DNA from: Nautilus pompilius
Taxonomy: Eukaryota; Mollusca; Cephalopoda; Nautilida; Nautilidae
Assembly (NCBI GenBank): GCA_018389105.1
Contig: JACATO010000999.1
Span: forward strand, 868,001-932,000
DNA: 64,000 nt
Direction of reading: 5' to 3'
The position numbers and the translations under genes were made by a program. This document shows positions 11,301 through 24,879 of the stretch, piece by piece. Below the pieces are notes generated by a model. That model had not been told where the DNA came from, did no database searches, and saw only the letters and a list, made by a program, of their open reading frames with translations. Numbering within the stretch: the first letter of the stretch is position 1; each line of letters begins with the position of its first letter.

Positions 11301-12752
11301 ACCATATTTTTCAGCATATAAGTCAATACTTCACTCCCAGAAGTCTGGGCTCTGACATACTCCAAATCAACTTATCTATAGATATTCAGTGAAATTGCTT
11401 TAATGAAAAAATAAAAAAAATGACAAAGTGTGCTGTTTTTCCAAAATAAACTATAAAATTTTTTTATTTAAAACAAGATTATGGAAATAACTGCCCAGAA
11501 CATTTGCTGATTAAGTGAGCAATTCACTGTTAATGTGCTCAATGATGTATACAGAATTACCCAATCGATAACAAGAACACACTCACCAATTACGTTCTAT
11601 CAAACATTCTCAATCTTAATTACGTCACACACATACCAACGACAAATCCTCTCTCTACCTTATCTCAAAATGCCTCCTGTAAAATTACACAAGTTGTACA
11701 TGGCAGCTTTTAAGTTGGAAGTTGGTAAGTTTGCTGAAGAAAATGGATGTAATATGACCATGCACAGGATATAGAGTGTCAGTGAGAAATGTGTTAGAGA
11801 CTGGTGTAAAGTGAAAGATATGTTACAGATTTGGAAGAAAACCAAAAAGGGAAATCACGATTGCAAAGCTAGGTGAACTAACATTGAGGATAAGCTAGAA
11901 GGGCATGTGCTAACCAAATGTATAACATGTCAAAAACTTAGTATTGAACAGCTGAGAACAAATGGCCATACAAATTGCAACTGATGATCGCTGTCTTTTA
12001 CATTTCTCCCTTTCGTTCTTTTACTGGTGTACAGTATTCACCATGGTAGTTTCCTGAAGGTGCATACCATATTATCCAGTCAGAGAACAACTGAGCATGT
12101 TGACTTCCATGTTGGCCTAGTTGTGAACCCTAAATTTCAGACAACTTAAAACCAAAATTAATATCGACTCTTGCTACCAAATTTGAAATTAAGAGTAGAA
12201 CTTCTGAATTTGTGCATGCTGTAATATCTTGAAATCATATAAGTGTCAAAAGATAGATTAAATTGACGCATTTGGCTTTTTAAAGTAGGCAATTCAACAA
12301 AATGCAAATGGCATGGGCACACCTTATCACCAATGACATCGTATAGTGACTAAAAATAGACACCAAGTTTTCATAGTAGAACCAATAACAACATTTGCAG
12401 TTTGTTTCAAATAGCTCTCCATGATAACAAACATGCATGTTGAAAAAATTATTTCAATAACCTATTTATCCAGAAGATCATCTCACATAGTAGATCAATG
12501 ATATTCACAAACAGCTCATTAAAATTCATGAGCCTGGAAGTATTGCAGACAGTGACATAATTGCAATGCAATGCAACAGTGTTATGAAGAATTTGATGTA
12601 TTGCTCTGACTGGCTGAATGTCTGAGTAACTACTGTAGTTGATCTATCCTTGTCTTTTACTCCAAATTAACTTACTGATGAATGAAGAAAAATAGGAAAA
12701 TTAGCCAATTCGACTTATACTCAACATTGTCTTATTATCTGAAAAATACATT
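11301..12752 (+). mobile_element. Short pogo-like element with TATTTTTCAG inverted ends
   Basis: The left end starts near ATATTTTTCAGCATATAAG. The right end, read on the minus strand, starts near GTATTTTTCAGATAATAAG. Such ends are common in pogo-related elements. Just inside the left end, plus-strand frames give MPPVKLHKLYMAAFKLEVGK, FAEENG and, after a stop, VSEKCVRDWCKVKDML and KKTKKGNHDCKAR. This is the N-terminal helix-turn-helix of pogo-type transposases of the VSEKxVRDWR class. No DDE domain follows, so this 1.45-kb copy is internally deleted and non-autonomous. Confidence 0.7.
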
Positions 12753-13014
12753 AAATGCTATTAAATCTCTGAGAATTTATTTTGTTTGCCTTTACTTATT
12801 AACACCCCCACCTTGCACATCTGCTTTCTCATAAAGATAGCCTATGCTCAGCATCTTTGTCATTTAAAATTTGTTTATATCACTTTTTAATAACTACAGT
12901 AAAACAGGGTCCACTTAAATTCGGATGTTATAAAAAAGACTAGTCAATGATTAAACACCTTAAATATTTTTAATTATGTATTAAATTCAACCAAAAAAGA
13001 AGGTTATTACTTAC

Positions 13015-13104
13015 TACTTCTGATAACAAGTCATAGGTGGTATCCAGAAGATCAACATGAATTCCAGACTCTCCCCTATTTACATCAATATTTGCAGAAT
13101 TTTT
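13015..13104 (-). CDS. HECTD2: HECTD2-like E3 ubiquitin ligase, exon 4
   Basis: Exactly 90 nt and 30 codons, phase 0 at both ends, between a TTCTTTCCAG acceptor and a GTAAGT donor. It reads KNSANIDVNRGESGIHVDLL and then DTTYDLLSEV. This aligns with the HECTD2 stretch in which a Lys-rich turn is followed by EDSGIN and then VYDTLL. It carries no known catalytic residue and belongs to the conserved helical N-terminal region. Confidence 0.9.
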
Positions 13105-14074
13105 CTGGAAAGAATATTACAAATGGACACCAAATTTAATCAGCAATTATTTTTAAAGTGACAGTACAGCAATGTTTACTAATTTACTGTACTGTATGTA
13201 TACAGTTTTAGTAAAAACATAACTACTGACCAACACTAAAGATACAAAGAAAAGATGATGATTTCTATTTTTTGTTCACATTTGTATTGTTTCTAGCTTA
13301 ACATATAATAAAACAATTAATCTGATTTTCAATATGCAAATGTGCACAGGTGGTACAAACAAAATATGTCATTGTTTCTGATGTTTGCCCCTTTTTCTTT
13401 GTTATTCATTGTTATCAAAATCAACCTTATTATTTTATTTATAATCACAATCTGGCACCAACATGTCGTTGAAAAACTAGTTCATGGGAAGCATTTTGAT
13501 TCTTCCATTTTACATTGGATGTGGTTTCTTCCTGTCATGTATATTTTATCCATAAAGCTTTTCTTGAAGAATAGATTAAATGCAAATAATACTGTAATGA
13601 TATCTTTGTGCATATCGAGTTGAAATTCATATTTTTGTATGCAATTCACTCTACTTTAACAAATACACTTACATTTCTTGACCAATGTTATGATAAATGA
13701 TTTTTATCTGAACTTGTATCCCTAACATTCCCAACAACAGATAAACAGATGCAAGCAATACTAAGTCTATGATCATCCAACAATACTTTTAGCATCAACG
13801 AAACCCATTTTGAAATTTGTGGATACCAGCACTAGTGAAAAAAAGGACCAGAAGTACCCTAAGCACTTTTCATGTGGCCATCTATTTGGATAATTTGCAT
13901 TCTGCTGCCCTGCCATCCCAAACAACTATTCTGGTGAATAACTAAAGGAAACAAGCAACCACTTAAAAGTTTAAGCTTTCTTCAATATTTACTGCTAAGG
14001 AAGAAACTGTCTCTCTCCATAATGCGAAAAAGAAGAAATATATTAGTGCAATGTAAAACTGCTTAGCAGATTAC
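13105..14074. other. HECTD2-like intron 3
   Basis: A 970-nt AT-rich intron with no recognisable insertion. It is the shortest intron of the gene seen here. Confidence 0.55.
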
Positions 14075-14177
14075 CTTGAATATTGCATTCATATTAGAAA
14101 AAGAGTAAAAAGCTGCTGTATAAAATTCTTTTATTTCTTCCCAGCATCCTGTTCCCTTGCCAACATAGAAATTTTCT
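14075..14177 (-). CDS. HECTD2: HECTD2-like E3 ubiquitin ligase, exon 3
   Basis: A 103-nt exon after a TTTCAG acceptor, ending at a GTAATC donor. Its first base completes the Arg codon left by exon 2. Then 34 codons include GCWEEIKEFYTAAFYSF and NMNAIFK. The family signature is a W followed by an acidic helix, FY, a TxF-x-SF motif and N-A-x-F-K, which matches HECTD2 (W-K-A-V-H-D-F-Y, then SF, then N-A-A-F-K-K). This exon, together with exons 6 and 7, fixed the gene's identity. Confidence 0.9.
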
Positions 14178-16170
14178 CTGAAACAAAAGATTTCACATAA
14201 ATAGAAATAAAACTATCATTCAATACACCTTATAACTTGAAAGTTCTGTATATGCAAAGCCTACACACACATATTCATTTTTACTGAGATCTTTTTGATT
14301 AAGTTTTAAAATGTACTGTACCACCCTCTATTATAATATATACATTCACCAAACATACTTAGATTTACAGTTGATTTGAATACTACTACACATGAAAAAT
14401 ACAAAATCTTTTGTAAAATCATTTTGTGGACCATATTAAATGGATTTGCAATTTACTTTACCATAACTTTTACAAATAAACAACTTGCAATAGCTACCTC
14501 TGACTCAAAAAATTACCAACTAAATCTGAATGAAACAAAACTTTTCCTTTTGTTAAAAATTGGCCTATATGATGCCCAAACTTCTTTTTTGGGAAGAAAC
14601 TAAGTTGCCAGCTAATAGGAAACTTAATTTATATTATGCATTATAAATTCATATATCTGTTATTCTATTATTTGATGATTCATGAGGTTCAGTACAGTTA
14701 ATACAGTGAAACAAGAAGAGATTAATTCTGGCAGCCTTTCATAAGTTATAAATAACAGTGCCTTGTAACAACATAATGCTACTAATTTAATTTATTCTAT
14801 AATTTTATCACCGAACAAATGTTTTCTAGTCTTTAGCTTTTGTATTGCATAACCATTGACAACAAAAGGAAAAGAACATGCTGGTATAAATCTGAAATTT
14901 TAAATAATTTTATTAGATCTGACATAGATCTCTACAGACTAAATGACAAACATTTTCAATCTGCAAATACTTTAGATTTTCAAGTTCCAAAAATTTAGAA
15001 AACTTAGAGTATTAGACTTCTTCGAATAACAAAGACAGTTTAAAACAAAAACACTTCTCACCTGTAAGGTATTTTTAAGATATGGTAAAACCCAAGAGTT
15101 ACCTTTGATGTTTATAGTCTGGTCTAGCATTCTCTACCATCCTGCTAGTCACTCACTGCCAATCAGCTATATTATTGGTTTTGTTAACACTAAAACTCTT
15201 ATCTAAACATCATTTCCTCCTAACTTGAATCTATTTACATAATTTATGTGTTGTTAATGTTTTCTATGACATACCAAATTGTTAAAGCAAAGCACCATTG
15301 CTCAAGAGTACAGCATAAAGGATGTTTTGTAATTCTGGTGATGCTTACAGGTTATAACTAATGCAGGTTAATGGTGAATAAAGTCAGATATTGTAGCTAG
15401 ATCTTTACAAGAACAATTCAGACTTCCATACACAGAAGTCAGTGGCCAGGCAGAAATTCTGGTGTTTAATACTAGAAGAGGAATATCAGACATTTTAAAG
15501 TGAACCAGTAATCAATAGATCACCATGTATTTAGAATATCTGAAATGTTAGTGCTAAAGGTTGATCATCTGCCTCAGAAATCACAAGTATCATCTAAGAA
15601 TATACAGACAAAATCAAAGATCCATTGTGTCAACTGAACAAAAGAAAATAGATAAATAAAAATGTGGAAATCCAATAATGTTAAATCAATGTAGATGAAA
15701 ATCTAGTTAAATCAGCAATTGTTTACTTAAAATACAACCAAAATATAACCTAATGGCACTAAGCGTTATTATATTAAACAAACAGGAAAATGCCCCCTTA
15801 CATGACCAAGAAATAAGTATGAGTCCAACAGAACCAATTTGTAAAGTTTGATTTGCAGTAATTTAAGCAAAAGATAAAAAACAAAACAAGTATATGCAGT
15901 TTTCGAGGAAATATTTAATTATGTTAGAGGTCAAACCATGAAGCCAATTAATCAATCAACAAAATATTCTCAAAAATAAAGAGTTGCCACCACTAGAATT
16001 ATGTAAATTGTACTGAAAGTTTAAAAGTTAAGCAGCAATAAATCTGATAAAATTTTAGAAAACATAAACTGTTAAAAATGTTTTTTTTTTTCTTGTTTTG
16101 TTTTGAAACACACCACATCACAGCGATTAACACATTTGTGTACTAGCATCTTTTGTGTATGGTGTGTGTG

Positions 16171-16208
<38 letters not shown>

Positions 16209-17169
16209 TGAGGGTTATCTTTTAAAATCTTCATCGCCAAGTTGGCATTCCAGTGGCTTAGAAATTTTGTATTGACACCAAATGATGCATTAAGAACATT
16301 AGGGTTGTTTGTCTCTGTGTGGTACTGGAACCCAGAGATAATCAGTAAGTTTTGGAGTGAAATCATGAAAAAAGAGATATTTAAAACAGACTGAGTTCAG
16401 GAAATATAAAAACTAAAAACTAACAAGACAGCAGATCATTTATGGCAAGCACGGTAAAACCCATTAAGCTTTGCCAATAATTTCAGATAGCAGTGGTATC
16501 AGGCAATAAGTGTAAATTCCCCCTCCCCTGCATGATAGACTTGTTAAACATTCTAGATTAATTGATCAGCTCAGGAAATGTAGTCATCAAAAGGAATTTT
16601 TTTATTATAAAATAACATCAATACTGAAATGAATAATGGTCAGACATTTCCCTGGTATATTCATCAATTGTTTTGTGAAGGGAAGATAGGCTAGTTTTAT
16701 GTGCATTAACAACAACAACAACAGCTGAGCTGAAGAGAATACAGGCCACCTTAAGAGAAGAACAGCAGTCTGAAGCTTATCCGTGAAAATTATTTCTTTT
16801 TGAATGCCAATTCTCAGTAACCTTTTCACCAGGATGATAATGCTTCTCCTAAATGAGCTAAGAAATCACAAGAAAGTCCTGAGTTAGAACTAGTTTTAAA
16901 AAGGCCCACAAGTTATGACCAACGAATTTAAAACTGTAGTTGAAATATATCAAGAGGTTTCTCAAAAATAGGAGATAATGCTTACTTTTAAGGAGATAGT
17001 GTAAAACAGTGTGTGCCAAAAGATGGCCAGGTATACATAGCTCTCTGATGACTCAAAATGGATTGGCATAGTGTAAAGTGTGGGATTCTGCATTTTATTA
17101 CATGCCATCTATGCTGTCTGGCTCCAAAAACTGAAATAAATTGTTTAAGTTGAGAAAACCACCTTTGGA
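14178..17169. other. HECTD2-like intron 2, distal part
   Basis: AT-rich with no exon recognised. It holds the (TG)n(GA)n microsatellite at 16161-16208. The T-rich strand ends near 16081-16092 give a pyrimidine run. Confidence 0.45.
16161..16208. repeat. Microsatellite (TG)n followed by (GA)n
   Basis: About six TG units pass directly into about eighteen GA units. This is a compound dinucleotide repeat in intron 2. Confidence 0.95.
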
Positions 17170-18120
17170 CTAAACAATAGCTTTAGTACATCATGGCATG
17201 GCTTTTAAAAATGCCATAAGCATTCTGTGGTGTAACCATTCATCAATGAACACCCTGCTTAGTGGTCCACTGTTTGAAGCTATCCCACAAATATTTGATG
17301 AAACTGAGATCAGGCCATAGGGCTGGCCAAGAAAAGAAATAAGTGTGAAGTTGTATTTATGTATGTTAAACCAGTCCTTCACAATGAGAATGTTCTGTTG
17401 TCATTTTAAATTTCCCATTTCCTTCTGGATAAAAACCAACATTAAAGAATGAACTTTGTATACCACAATGCAGAGGTATTCATGAGATGCAATCCAGCCC
17501 TACATCAGAATGAAGGAAACACAGCCATGTTCCAGCACCTTGGTCTTTTAGATAATACATGTGAGATTCAGTGTGATGGGGTGGTGTAAAAACATTTGTG
17601 AATTTTTTCCAATTTTCAACCCTCTGCACCAAGTCCAAATTACTTTGTTTACTTCATGAAGTGAGTTGTGATATACTGCTCATTGTTTTTTTGTTTTTTG
17701 CTCTCATTGTCAAGCTATGCTAATCTTCTTTCACAATGGTATGAAAGATTAAAAATAGAATAGCCTGTGCTACATATGACTATGCTGCATGCTTGCCAGC
17801 ATTCTTGAGACATGAACAGACAGCTGAACAATTACAAAATATCAATGGTTTGCACAATTCATCATAACTAAACACACTGCCAGCATGGTGGGTATCAATA
17901 CCATGACCACCTGATGGAAGTGTGATGTCAGTAAAATCAATTTTTTCTCCTCATTATAAAGTAATAGCTGTAAACAGATGTTGATTCCTTCACAAAAGAA
18001 GTTCATACTCCAGCCATGAAACCCTACTTTGGAATGCACAGAATTGCAATTGAAATGCGAGAAGACAGAGAGTTGGCCAAACCACTTTGAAGCTTTCAGC
18101 GAAACAGAATTATTCAAGCA
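17170..18120 (-). pseudogene. Tc1-like transposase remnant
   Basis: Minus-strand frames give MNNSVSLKASKWFGQLSVF near 18100, a middle part around 17450-17560, and WPDLSFIKYLWDSFKQW near 17300. The last corresponds to the SPDLNPIExLWD block around the catalytic Glu, here with IKYLW, so Glu has become Lys. Many stops break the frame. The copy belongs to a different Tc1 subfamily from the one near 348-1345, judging by the wording of the C-terminal block. Confidence 0.6.
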
Positions 18121-20794
18121 TTTTTTGCATTCCTTTAAAAACTATTGGTGCAAAAAAGCCAAGGGAAAGCAAATTTAACATGACTGAAGATCATAGATAT
18201 TTGCCAAGAAAGTTTGTATAAGATTTTGTAAAATTCTGAAAAATTCACAAATCTTTCAATAACACCCCTTATATGAGATTTGTGTCTTATCTGCATTCTC
18301 CCATTCGTTGTAAATAGAGGAAAATATTTTTAACTGGATTACAAAACCTTCCATGGATCAATTCCCCAGTCAATGCTCTACACATCAAAGCTAGGAACTT
18401 TCTTCTTTCTTGCACTGAAGTAAGGTTTGCATGTGTGATTTGCTATTAAAGCCCATAATGAATAGTTCCTGGTACATAATTTGATCAGAAACATGAGTTT
18501 TGTCCATTGTTGAAAATTTCTGAGAATTGGGCCATTTAGCTTATCTGTTTATTATAAAATCATGACTGTAAGTTGATCTGTAATTATTTATTTGCACTAA
18601 GAGTTTGTGCTTTCTTACGAGAACATTCAGCAAATTGTCTTTATGGATAGGATAGTAAGTGTAGACAATAAAACATTTATATAAATAAAAAACAGTAGTG
18701 GACCCTAAACTTGGTTCCAGAAATTGACACCATCTTTCCAGTAATGATTCAACTGCTCCAATGAATGGCTGCTGCATGAACAGTCTGCTCAAATAAGAAT
18801 TCCTTTGGAAGCCACCTGGTGCTTACTTTACTATAATTTAGTGCAAATGAATAATGCTTTCCATTTTTCCAATACTGATGTGATATGCAGTTCTGCTGCA
18901 CTATCATGCCTACTGAAGCAATAATTGACCAACAAACTCAAATGCTCAACATGGATAATGTTTATAGGAGTCACAAGACTTAATTTCATGCAAGCATATT
19001 CAAACAGATTTGTAACCTTTTTTACACTGAACTATATAGCTAATCTCTTGTAAATTTCAGATGATTTGACATTTTCCTTCACCAAAAATTTCATTGCATA
19101 ATATTGTTCTACAACATTGTTTGCCACCATCTTGGAAATACCCAGAATGCATTGAGCAACTGTGACATCATGCTCACACAGGAGTTGCTACCACCACTCC
19201 ACAAACCTTCAGCAATCTGCTATTTTTCTACTACTATCCAGAACAAAAAGTGCATGTTAACCATAAATAATGTTGGTAACAAATGAATAAAAACAAAATG
19301 ATTATGCTTAATATTACTGGATGGAATTTTCCCAAGTTAATTTCTGCATTTTTAATTACTCCATCACAATATCTTTGAACAGTTATTACAATTATTTTCA
19401 AAGTCAGTACTTCTAGGTTTTCATACAACTTTTCTTTTACTCAGTAGCCATCAATTTTGGCTTTCATTACCAGCCACCTTTTTGATGTCTTCCATTCAGA
19501 TGCCAGCATAGCCTGGTACAATTAATATCACCTACACTGCAAACCACCCGGTTCACACTTCTAGCTATAGAAGCTGACAAGTAAGGATGTACTTCTCATC
19601 TCTTCAGGGTCAGATGAGTTATATTTGTCCATCATTTTCTGTTCTACTACGAGATGAAGATCTCCAAAAACCAAAGAATATTTATTTACCTTTGCATCAC
19701 TTAAAACCCTTTCCTTCCAATGGAGAAAAACTGCTAGAAATCTCCACATTATCACATGGCAGGACATAACTCATTTCCTAGTTTAAATCTTCTTAAGAGC
19801 TACTTAAACCTGTAAATCTCGAATTTGTTAAATATTAATTTTCCTCATGGATGTGTTCATTCGTGCTGATATTAAAGAGATTGGATAAAAATCTTCACCA
19901 ACAGATCTATGATAAGAGCCTTATTGTACAATTTTACATAGATTTTATCAAGCAATGGTTTGGAAAATACCGTCTCAATAAACTCTTTAAGTTGGCTGAA
20001 GAGAGAAAACTATCCCAGTGCCAGCCTCACAAGCTGCAGCAGATCTTACCAAATGCTATTATATCAAATCACCAAACATCACAATGATTCTGTGGAATGT
20101 TATGAAAATTTATCTGCAAATTAGACACCAGTACAATGAATTAAAAACATATAACAAATGACAGCTTTTTAAACAGTACAGCATGTTCAAAAAACTATTA
20201 CAAAAATAAAAATCTTTTTCTTTTTCTTACCAAACCCAACCAACTTTTACAAATATGTTTTAGTTAATAATATATAATTCTATGTTTTAAACATAATTAA
20301 ATTAATCATGTATGCAGCATGAATTATTTAATTTGAATATTGTTCAATTGTTGATCAACTATAAAACCAGCAATGAGTTTTTCTTTTTTCTTTCTCATGT
20401 AGAAAAGATACATAGAAAAATGATGCTGCAGTTAAATACACATTTATTTTCTAATGATGATGTTTATGATAAAATATCAAACAATATTTTAACTTGAAAA
20501 GATTTTCTTGATCTTTTGCATATTGAAAACTAGCTAGGGTAGTATCCTGTGCTGCACAGGAAAAAAATGGTTTTAGGACAACGTGTGGTAGCTTAAAACC
20601 ATGCCAAGATTCTGAAGTACCTAGATCCAAAATTTGGGGCCTCTGGGCACTATGATTCAGCTGTGAAAGAGTTAACTAACAAACACACACTGTTGAAGGA
20701 GCATAGTACTATAGTTGTCTTCTAAGAAGCATTACCAATCCTGTGCCACAGGGACTTGACACTTTCAACTTTGGCTAGGAAATCCTCACTAGAA
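18121..20794. other. HECTD2-like intron 2, middle part
   Basis: AT-rich intron with no gene or mobile element recognised, apart from the left flank of the SINE-like repeat that begins near 20540. Confidence 0.45.
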
Positions 20795-20935
20795 CTCTTT
20801 GTTTTTAGATGTGGGAGGAAACTCATGTGGTTGATTGGTGGAGAAGAGTGAGAAGAAACCATATTAGGGAGGTAGGTCAAACTGAGTCAGCCCTGTGGAA
20901 TCAAGCTTTGGCCCTTGACTCTATATCCATATACT
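20795..20935 (-). repeat. SINE-related dispersed repeat, copy 1
   Basis: Contains TTTTTAGATGTGGGAGGAAA, followed by a segment ending in an inverted B-box-like CAAGCTTTGGCCCTTGACTC. The same block recurs near 23860-23970 and, weaker, near 30410-30500, all in the same orientation. Confidence 0.6.
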
Positions 20936-21202
20936 ACTACATACATCATTCTATAAGAGATTTAATAAATATTCTTTACTTCCTTTCTAGTGTTACTTAA
21001 TATATACATTTATTTATATATGTAACATAATTAAAACAAACCTTTAGTTCTACTCACAAAGAGAATTAATTATGTCCATCACCCTGCTCAGCAGGAAGTC
21101 TATGACAAGCAAATGACCTGTCCACAAAAATACAAAATAACTCCTTCCAAAAAAGACTGATCCCTGCTGTCCATTCCCAGACAAATGTAGGTAGTTTCTT
21201 AC

Positions 21203-21537
21203 CTTAACTTTTCTGGTGTTTTTTTAGCAAAATTTTGAATGTCTTTACTACAGTAGAGTTTTTTCGAGTTGTGTACATCATCCACCTGCTCATTAAATTC
21301 AGACCCAATCAGTTTCCTGTGTGTAGACTTCTGATCGTACTCCTGATTTCCTGTTCCATTTGTAAATTTGTTATCCAAGTTAGGATGGATGGCTGGCAGG
21401 TCGATTTTACTCACATGTGACGACTCAGAGTCTATGGATGATGCTTGGCTGCTACTTGAACTTCTTTGAGATTGTGACCTAAAGTTCTGAAAGAAGTTGG
21501 CCAGAGATTGCAATCTGTTGTTTGAGCGTCTTGAAGG
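21203..21537 (-). CDS. HECTD2: HECTD2-like E3 ubiquitin ligase, exon 2
   Basis: The 335-nt exon starts after an ACATTTTAG acceptor in phase 0 and ends after AG at a GTAAGA donor. It encodes 111 residues: a basic start (PSRRSNNRLQSLANFFQNFR), a Ser-rich stretch (QRSSSSSQASSIDSESS) and a charged tail ending KKTPEKLR. The region is low in predicted order and poorly conserved, as expected for the N-terminal linker of HECTD2. It is assigned to the gene because its phases fit exon 1 and exon 3 exactly and no stop interrupts the joined frame. It may be a regulatory or phosphorylated linker, but that is inference. Confidence 0.8.
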
Positions 21538-23754
21538 CTAAAATGTACAGGAAAAAAAAAAGAAAATCAAAATATTAATTAGAAATGAAATAAAGGACAA
21601 AGTAAAAATGAGACCACATCAAACTTTCCAAGCTACAATAAGCCTGGTCCAAAATACTGCAACAGTAACAGTACTACTATAACTGTTACAAGATGCAAGA
21701 CACAACAGCCCTGCACAGAAAGGCTTTACTAAAAGCACAAAGAATGTAGATAGCTATCCAATAAGAGACAATCAAACAGAGCCATCTGCCCCCCTTGAAA
21801 AATATATCCAAGAAAAAATTGACAGATGTATGAAAATGAGGAAAAAATGATGAGTGCACTCATTAAAAACAAACCATCAAAACAATGAGAGACTAAGACA
21901 CCAAAGTTGTCGCCATAAAAACAACCTTGCCCATGTCAAATCATACCTTCAAGAACAAAGAGCAAACTAGGCAATAGTTGGAAAGAAGCAAAAAAAAATT
22001 GCCATGAACATCATCTTAAAAGAATGTAATATGAAAAGCACTAACAAGGAAATGAGCATCAAGTGTCTGGTTTCTTACAGGTAACCTAATGACCATGAAG
22101 AAAGTGATGATTCCATACAAAATCAAGTAGTCCCTCCCTATTCACTATTACATCAACCATCTTTGGGAGAAAGAAGTCCAACTGTAGGATCTGCCATGAA
22201 CACCTAAAAACATTCTCACCAAGTGTATGTCCACTGTTGTGTGCTAAAAAAGAAGAGTTATAATGTCAAGACCAACTGCTGAAAACACATCAATCAGAAC
22301 AAATTATAAAAGACTTGCCTACCACCAACCAATACCCATAGACAGAACATTTCATCAGAACAGACCAAAAATTAGCATTTGAGGCAAGAAAGAAAAGTGC
22401 AGATAATTGATGTTGGTCTGTACCTCTAATGTCCAGAAGGCAGTATAAAAGATCAGAACCTATGACTTGCTAGCCACCAAAATGAAAACCATCTAGAGAT
22501 ACACAAGAACAACCATAAAAGTTTGCGATGCCTTTAGACTTTGCCTGCCTATTAAGAAATTTACTAGAACTCTTCTGATTGGAGGCAGAGAAATTCCTGG
22601 AAAAAGTCATCTGTAAACTAAGTGATTTGGAAATAACTGGTGAATATGATACACTAATAAGCTACAGAAAAACAAACCAATAAACAAAATTTTACAATTT
22701 TGGTATAGCACCACTTCAAGGAGAAGAATTATATTTAAATGAGAATTCTGACTGCAAATAAAGAAACTTTAAATCTTGTTTAAATTCAATAGAAGATCTG
22801 ATCAATATCTTTATATATCTAGATCATGTTACTCAAGACATTTTAAAATTAAATCATCTGTAAAGCCATTACTCAAAATAAGAATTAAATTGCTTTTAAA
22901 TAAGTTAGACTAGATTTTTTAAATTTTTTATATGCATGTGAAACCGTAGTTTTGATCTTTAGAATTAAAAAAGCATGTCATTTGTCAGAAATTTATTTCA
23001 ATCCTTAAAGCAGCAGTGATAAATTCCATAATAATTTAAACATCCTCCAAAAATAAAGTTTGTTCATGGAGTTTAATGTAATCAGATCATCAAGGTCATA
23101 ATAAGTTGACTGTCAGGGTAGATAAACTCGTTTTCCTAGAAACTATGAGAAAACCTGAGAGTAAATAAGGTGTTTTCCCATTTATTCTGGATTGCTAATG
23201 AGCCGGTTCCAAGAATGGTGATTGGAAACACAATATGTCCTTTATCTTTTACTGACTGTAGATATTATGCACCAAATAGTCCATACATTTGGAAGAGAGT
23301 GTATCCAAGTACTGCACCACTGACATTCTCTATTTCCATCCTGCCATGATCACTGGATGAAGAGCTCATTTGACAAATTTAATGACTATTAATAATTAAT
23401 TTTGGTTATTAAAACATCAATAGTCTATGCAATTATCTCCTCTCCAGCATAGTCATGGCTATAATGGATGAGATACTCAATGGAACAAATTAAGTAATTT
23501 GCTGGTTACATATTAGTTGACTGAAATGTTCACTGAAACAAAGGAAGTATATGTCAGGAATGGAATCCCAAAACTCAACATTTTTCAGAATGTATTAAAC
23601 TGTCTGCCATTCTTGCAAAATTTGTATTGAAAACAATAGCAATAGTCACCAACACAATAAGATTAACTTTTCACGTAAAATTTAAGATTTTAAAAATGTG
23701 TGTTATCTGAAAGAACTAATTTTATTTTATTTCTTATTATTGAATTTTATTTTT
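21538..23754. other. HECTD2-like intron 1, proximal part, with a T-poor segment
   Basis: From about 21600 to 22700 the plus strand is rich in A and C and poor in T, unlike the surrounding DNA. This suggests an old retroelement copy, but no motif was recognisable. The remainder is ordinary AT-rich intron. Confidence 0.4.
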
Positions 23755-24022
23755 TTGCTCACCAATCTCTACAAGGGAGACTACTCTGGTAAGGGAGTAT
23801 AGTGTCACGGCCACTAGAGTGTGCTATCCCGCAACACAAAGGTCTGTAAAACTCTTCATTTTTAGATGTGGGAGGAAACTCACATACCAGTTGGTGAAGG
23901 AAAGCAAGAAAAAAACCATGCTTGGGAGTCTCACTAAACTGAGCTAACCCCAACAGAGGATCAAACTTGGGCCCTCAACCTTGGCAATCCAGTAGGATGA
24001 CCAATGAGCCACTGCTGCCTAC
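23755..24022 (-). repeat. tRNA-derived SINE, copy 2 (best preserved)
   Basis: Read on the minus strand, it starts with GGCAGCAGTGGCTCATTGG (A-box region), then about 30 nt later AAGTTTGATCC (B-box), then a body containing GAGTTTCCTCCCACATCTAA. The tRNA-like start abuts the outer end of the inverted-arm element at 24024. It is a retroposed pol III SINE, not a functional tRNA. Confidence 0.7.
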
Positions 24023-24023
24023 T

Positions 24024-24830
24024 AGGTCATTCTCTCAAATCAACCAGATTTGGAAAATCTTTCTGGGTAACCATCTCTGATTTTGTTCTAATTTTGCATG
24101 TAGTTAGATCTATGTATCTGGAGTACTTTCTGAAAATTTTGCTTCAAAATTCCTTATGATTCTTAAGTTAGCCTTGAAAAAAGCATTTCTTACTCAGAGC
24201 CATTTTTAGAGACCTACCATTCAAAAACCGTAAGGGCTGGCATCTTATATTTTTTATCACTTAACCATAGGTAGAGATCAAGGAAAAGCAATAAAATTCT
24301 AGTTTTTCTGACATACCTTGGAGCACTAGTGCTCCAAAAAATGGAAAAAATCATGTTATAGTGAAAAAAACATAAATACTGAAATTGTCAAGCCTATATT
24401 TCTACCTGTGACAACTTCTCCTTTGGGGATTTGACATCTGGATATACGAAGCTCATGTAGCCACGAGAATAACTTCCCAAAATAAAGGTGCACTAGTGGC
24501 CAAAGTTGACCAACCCCTAAATATAACCCAAATTGAGAGGCCATTATGCTAGTGTGGACCTGGTGGAAGAGTTTTGGGATATTTTTTCTCTCTGTCAAAT
24601 AATTTATCAAATAATATCCATTTTGATATATTTTAACTATGACAAGATATTTGGTAAATTTTTTATACCATAAAATCATTAATAGTTGTCACATAGCTTT
24701 TACAAGTGGCACACAGACTGATGAAGAGTTTAGATTTGCCATTAGAATTAATGCAATGTTCAATAAATAAGGAGCTTGTGCATCTAAAATAAGATTATGT
24801 CCAACAGGCACATCACAAAATCCTGAAATT
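24024..24830. repeat. Left inverted arm
   Basis: Reverse complement of the right arm over nearly its whole length, with small indels. Inner parts match too: GTGTGCCACTT, TGTGACAA and TTTTATGGTAT have counterparts near 27810-27880. The match weakens near 24800. Confidence 0.75.
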
Positions 24831-24879
24831 GAAAAATGTAGATGCTTTAACTAAAATGTTTGGGAAGATTGTTAGTGCA

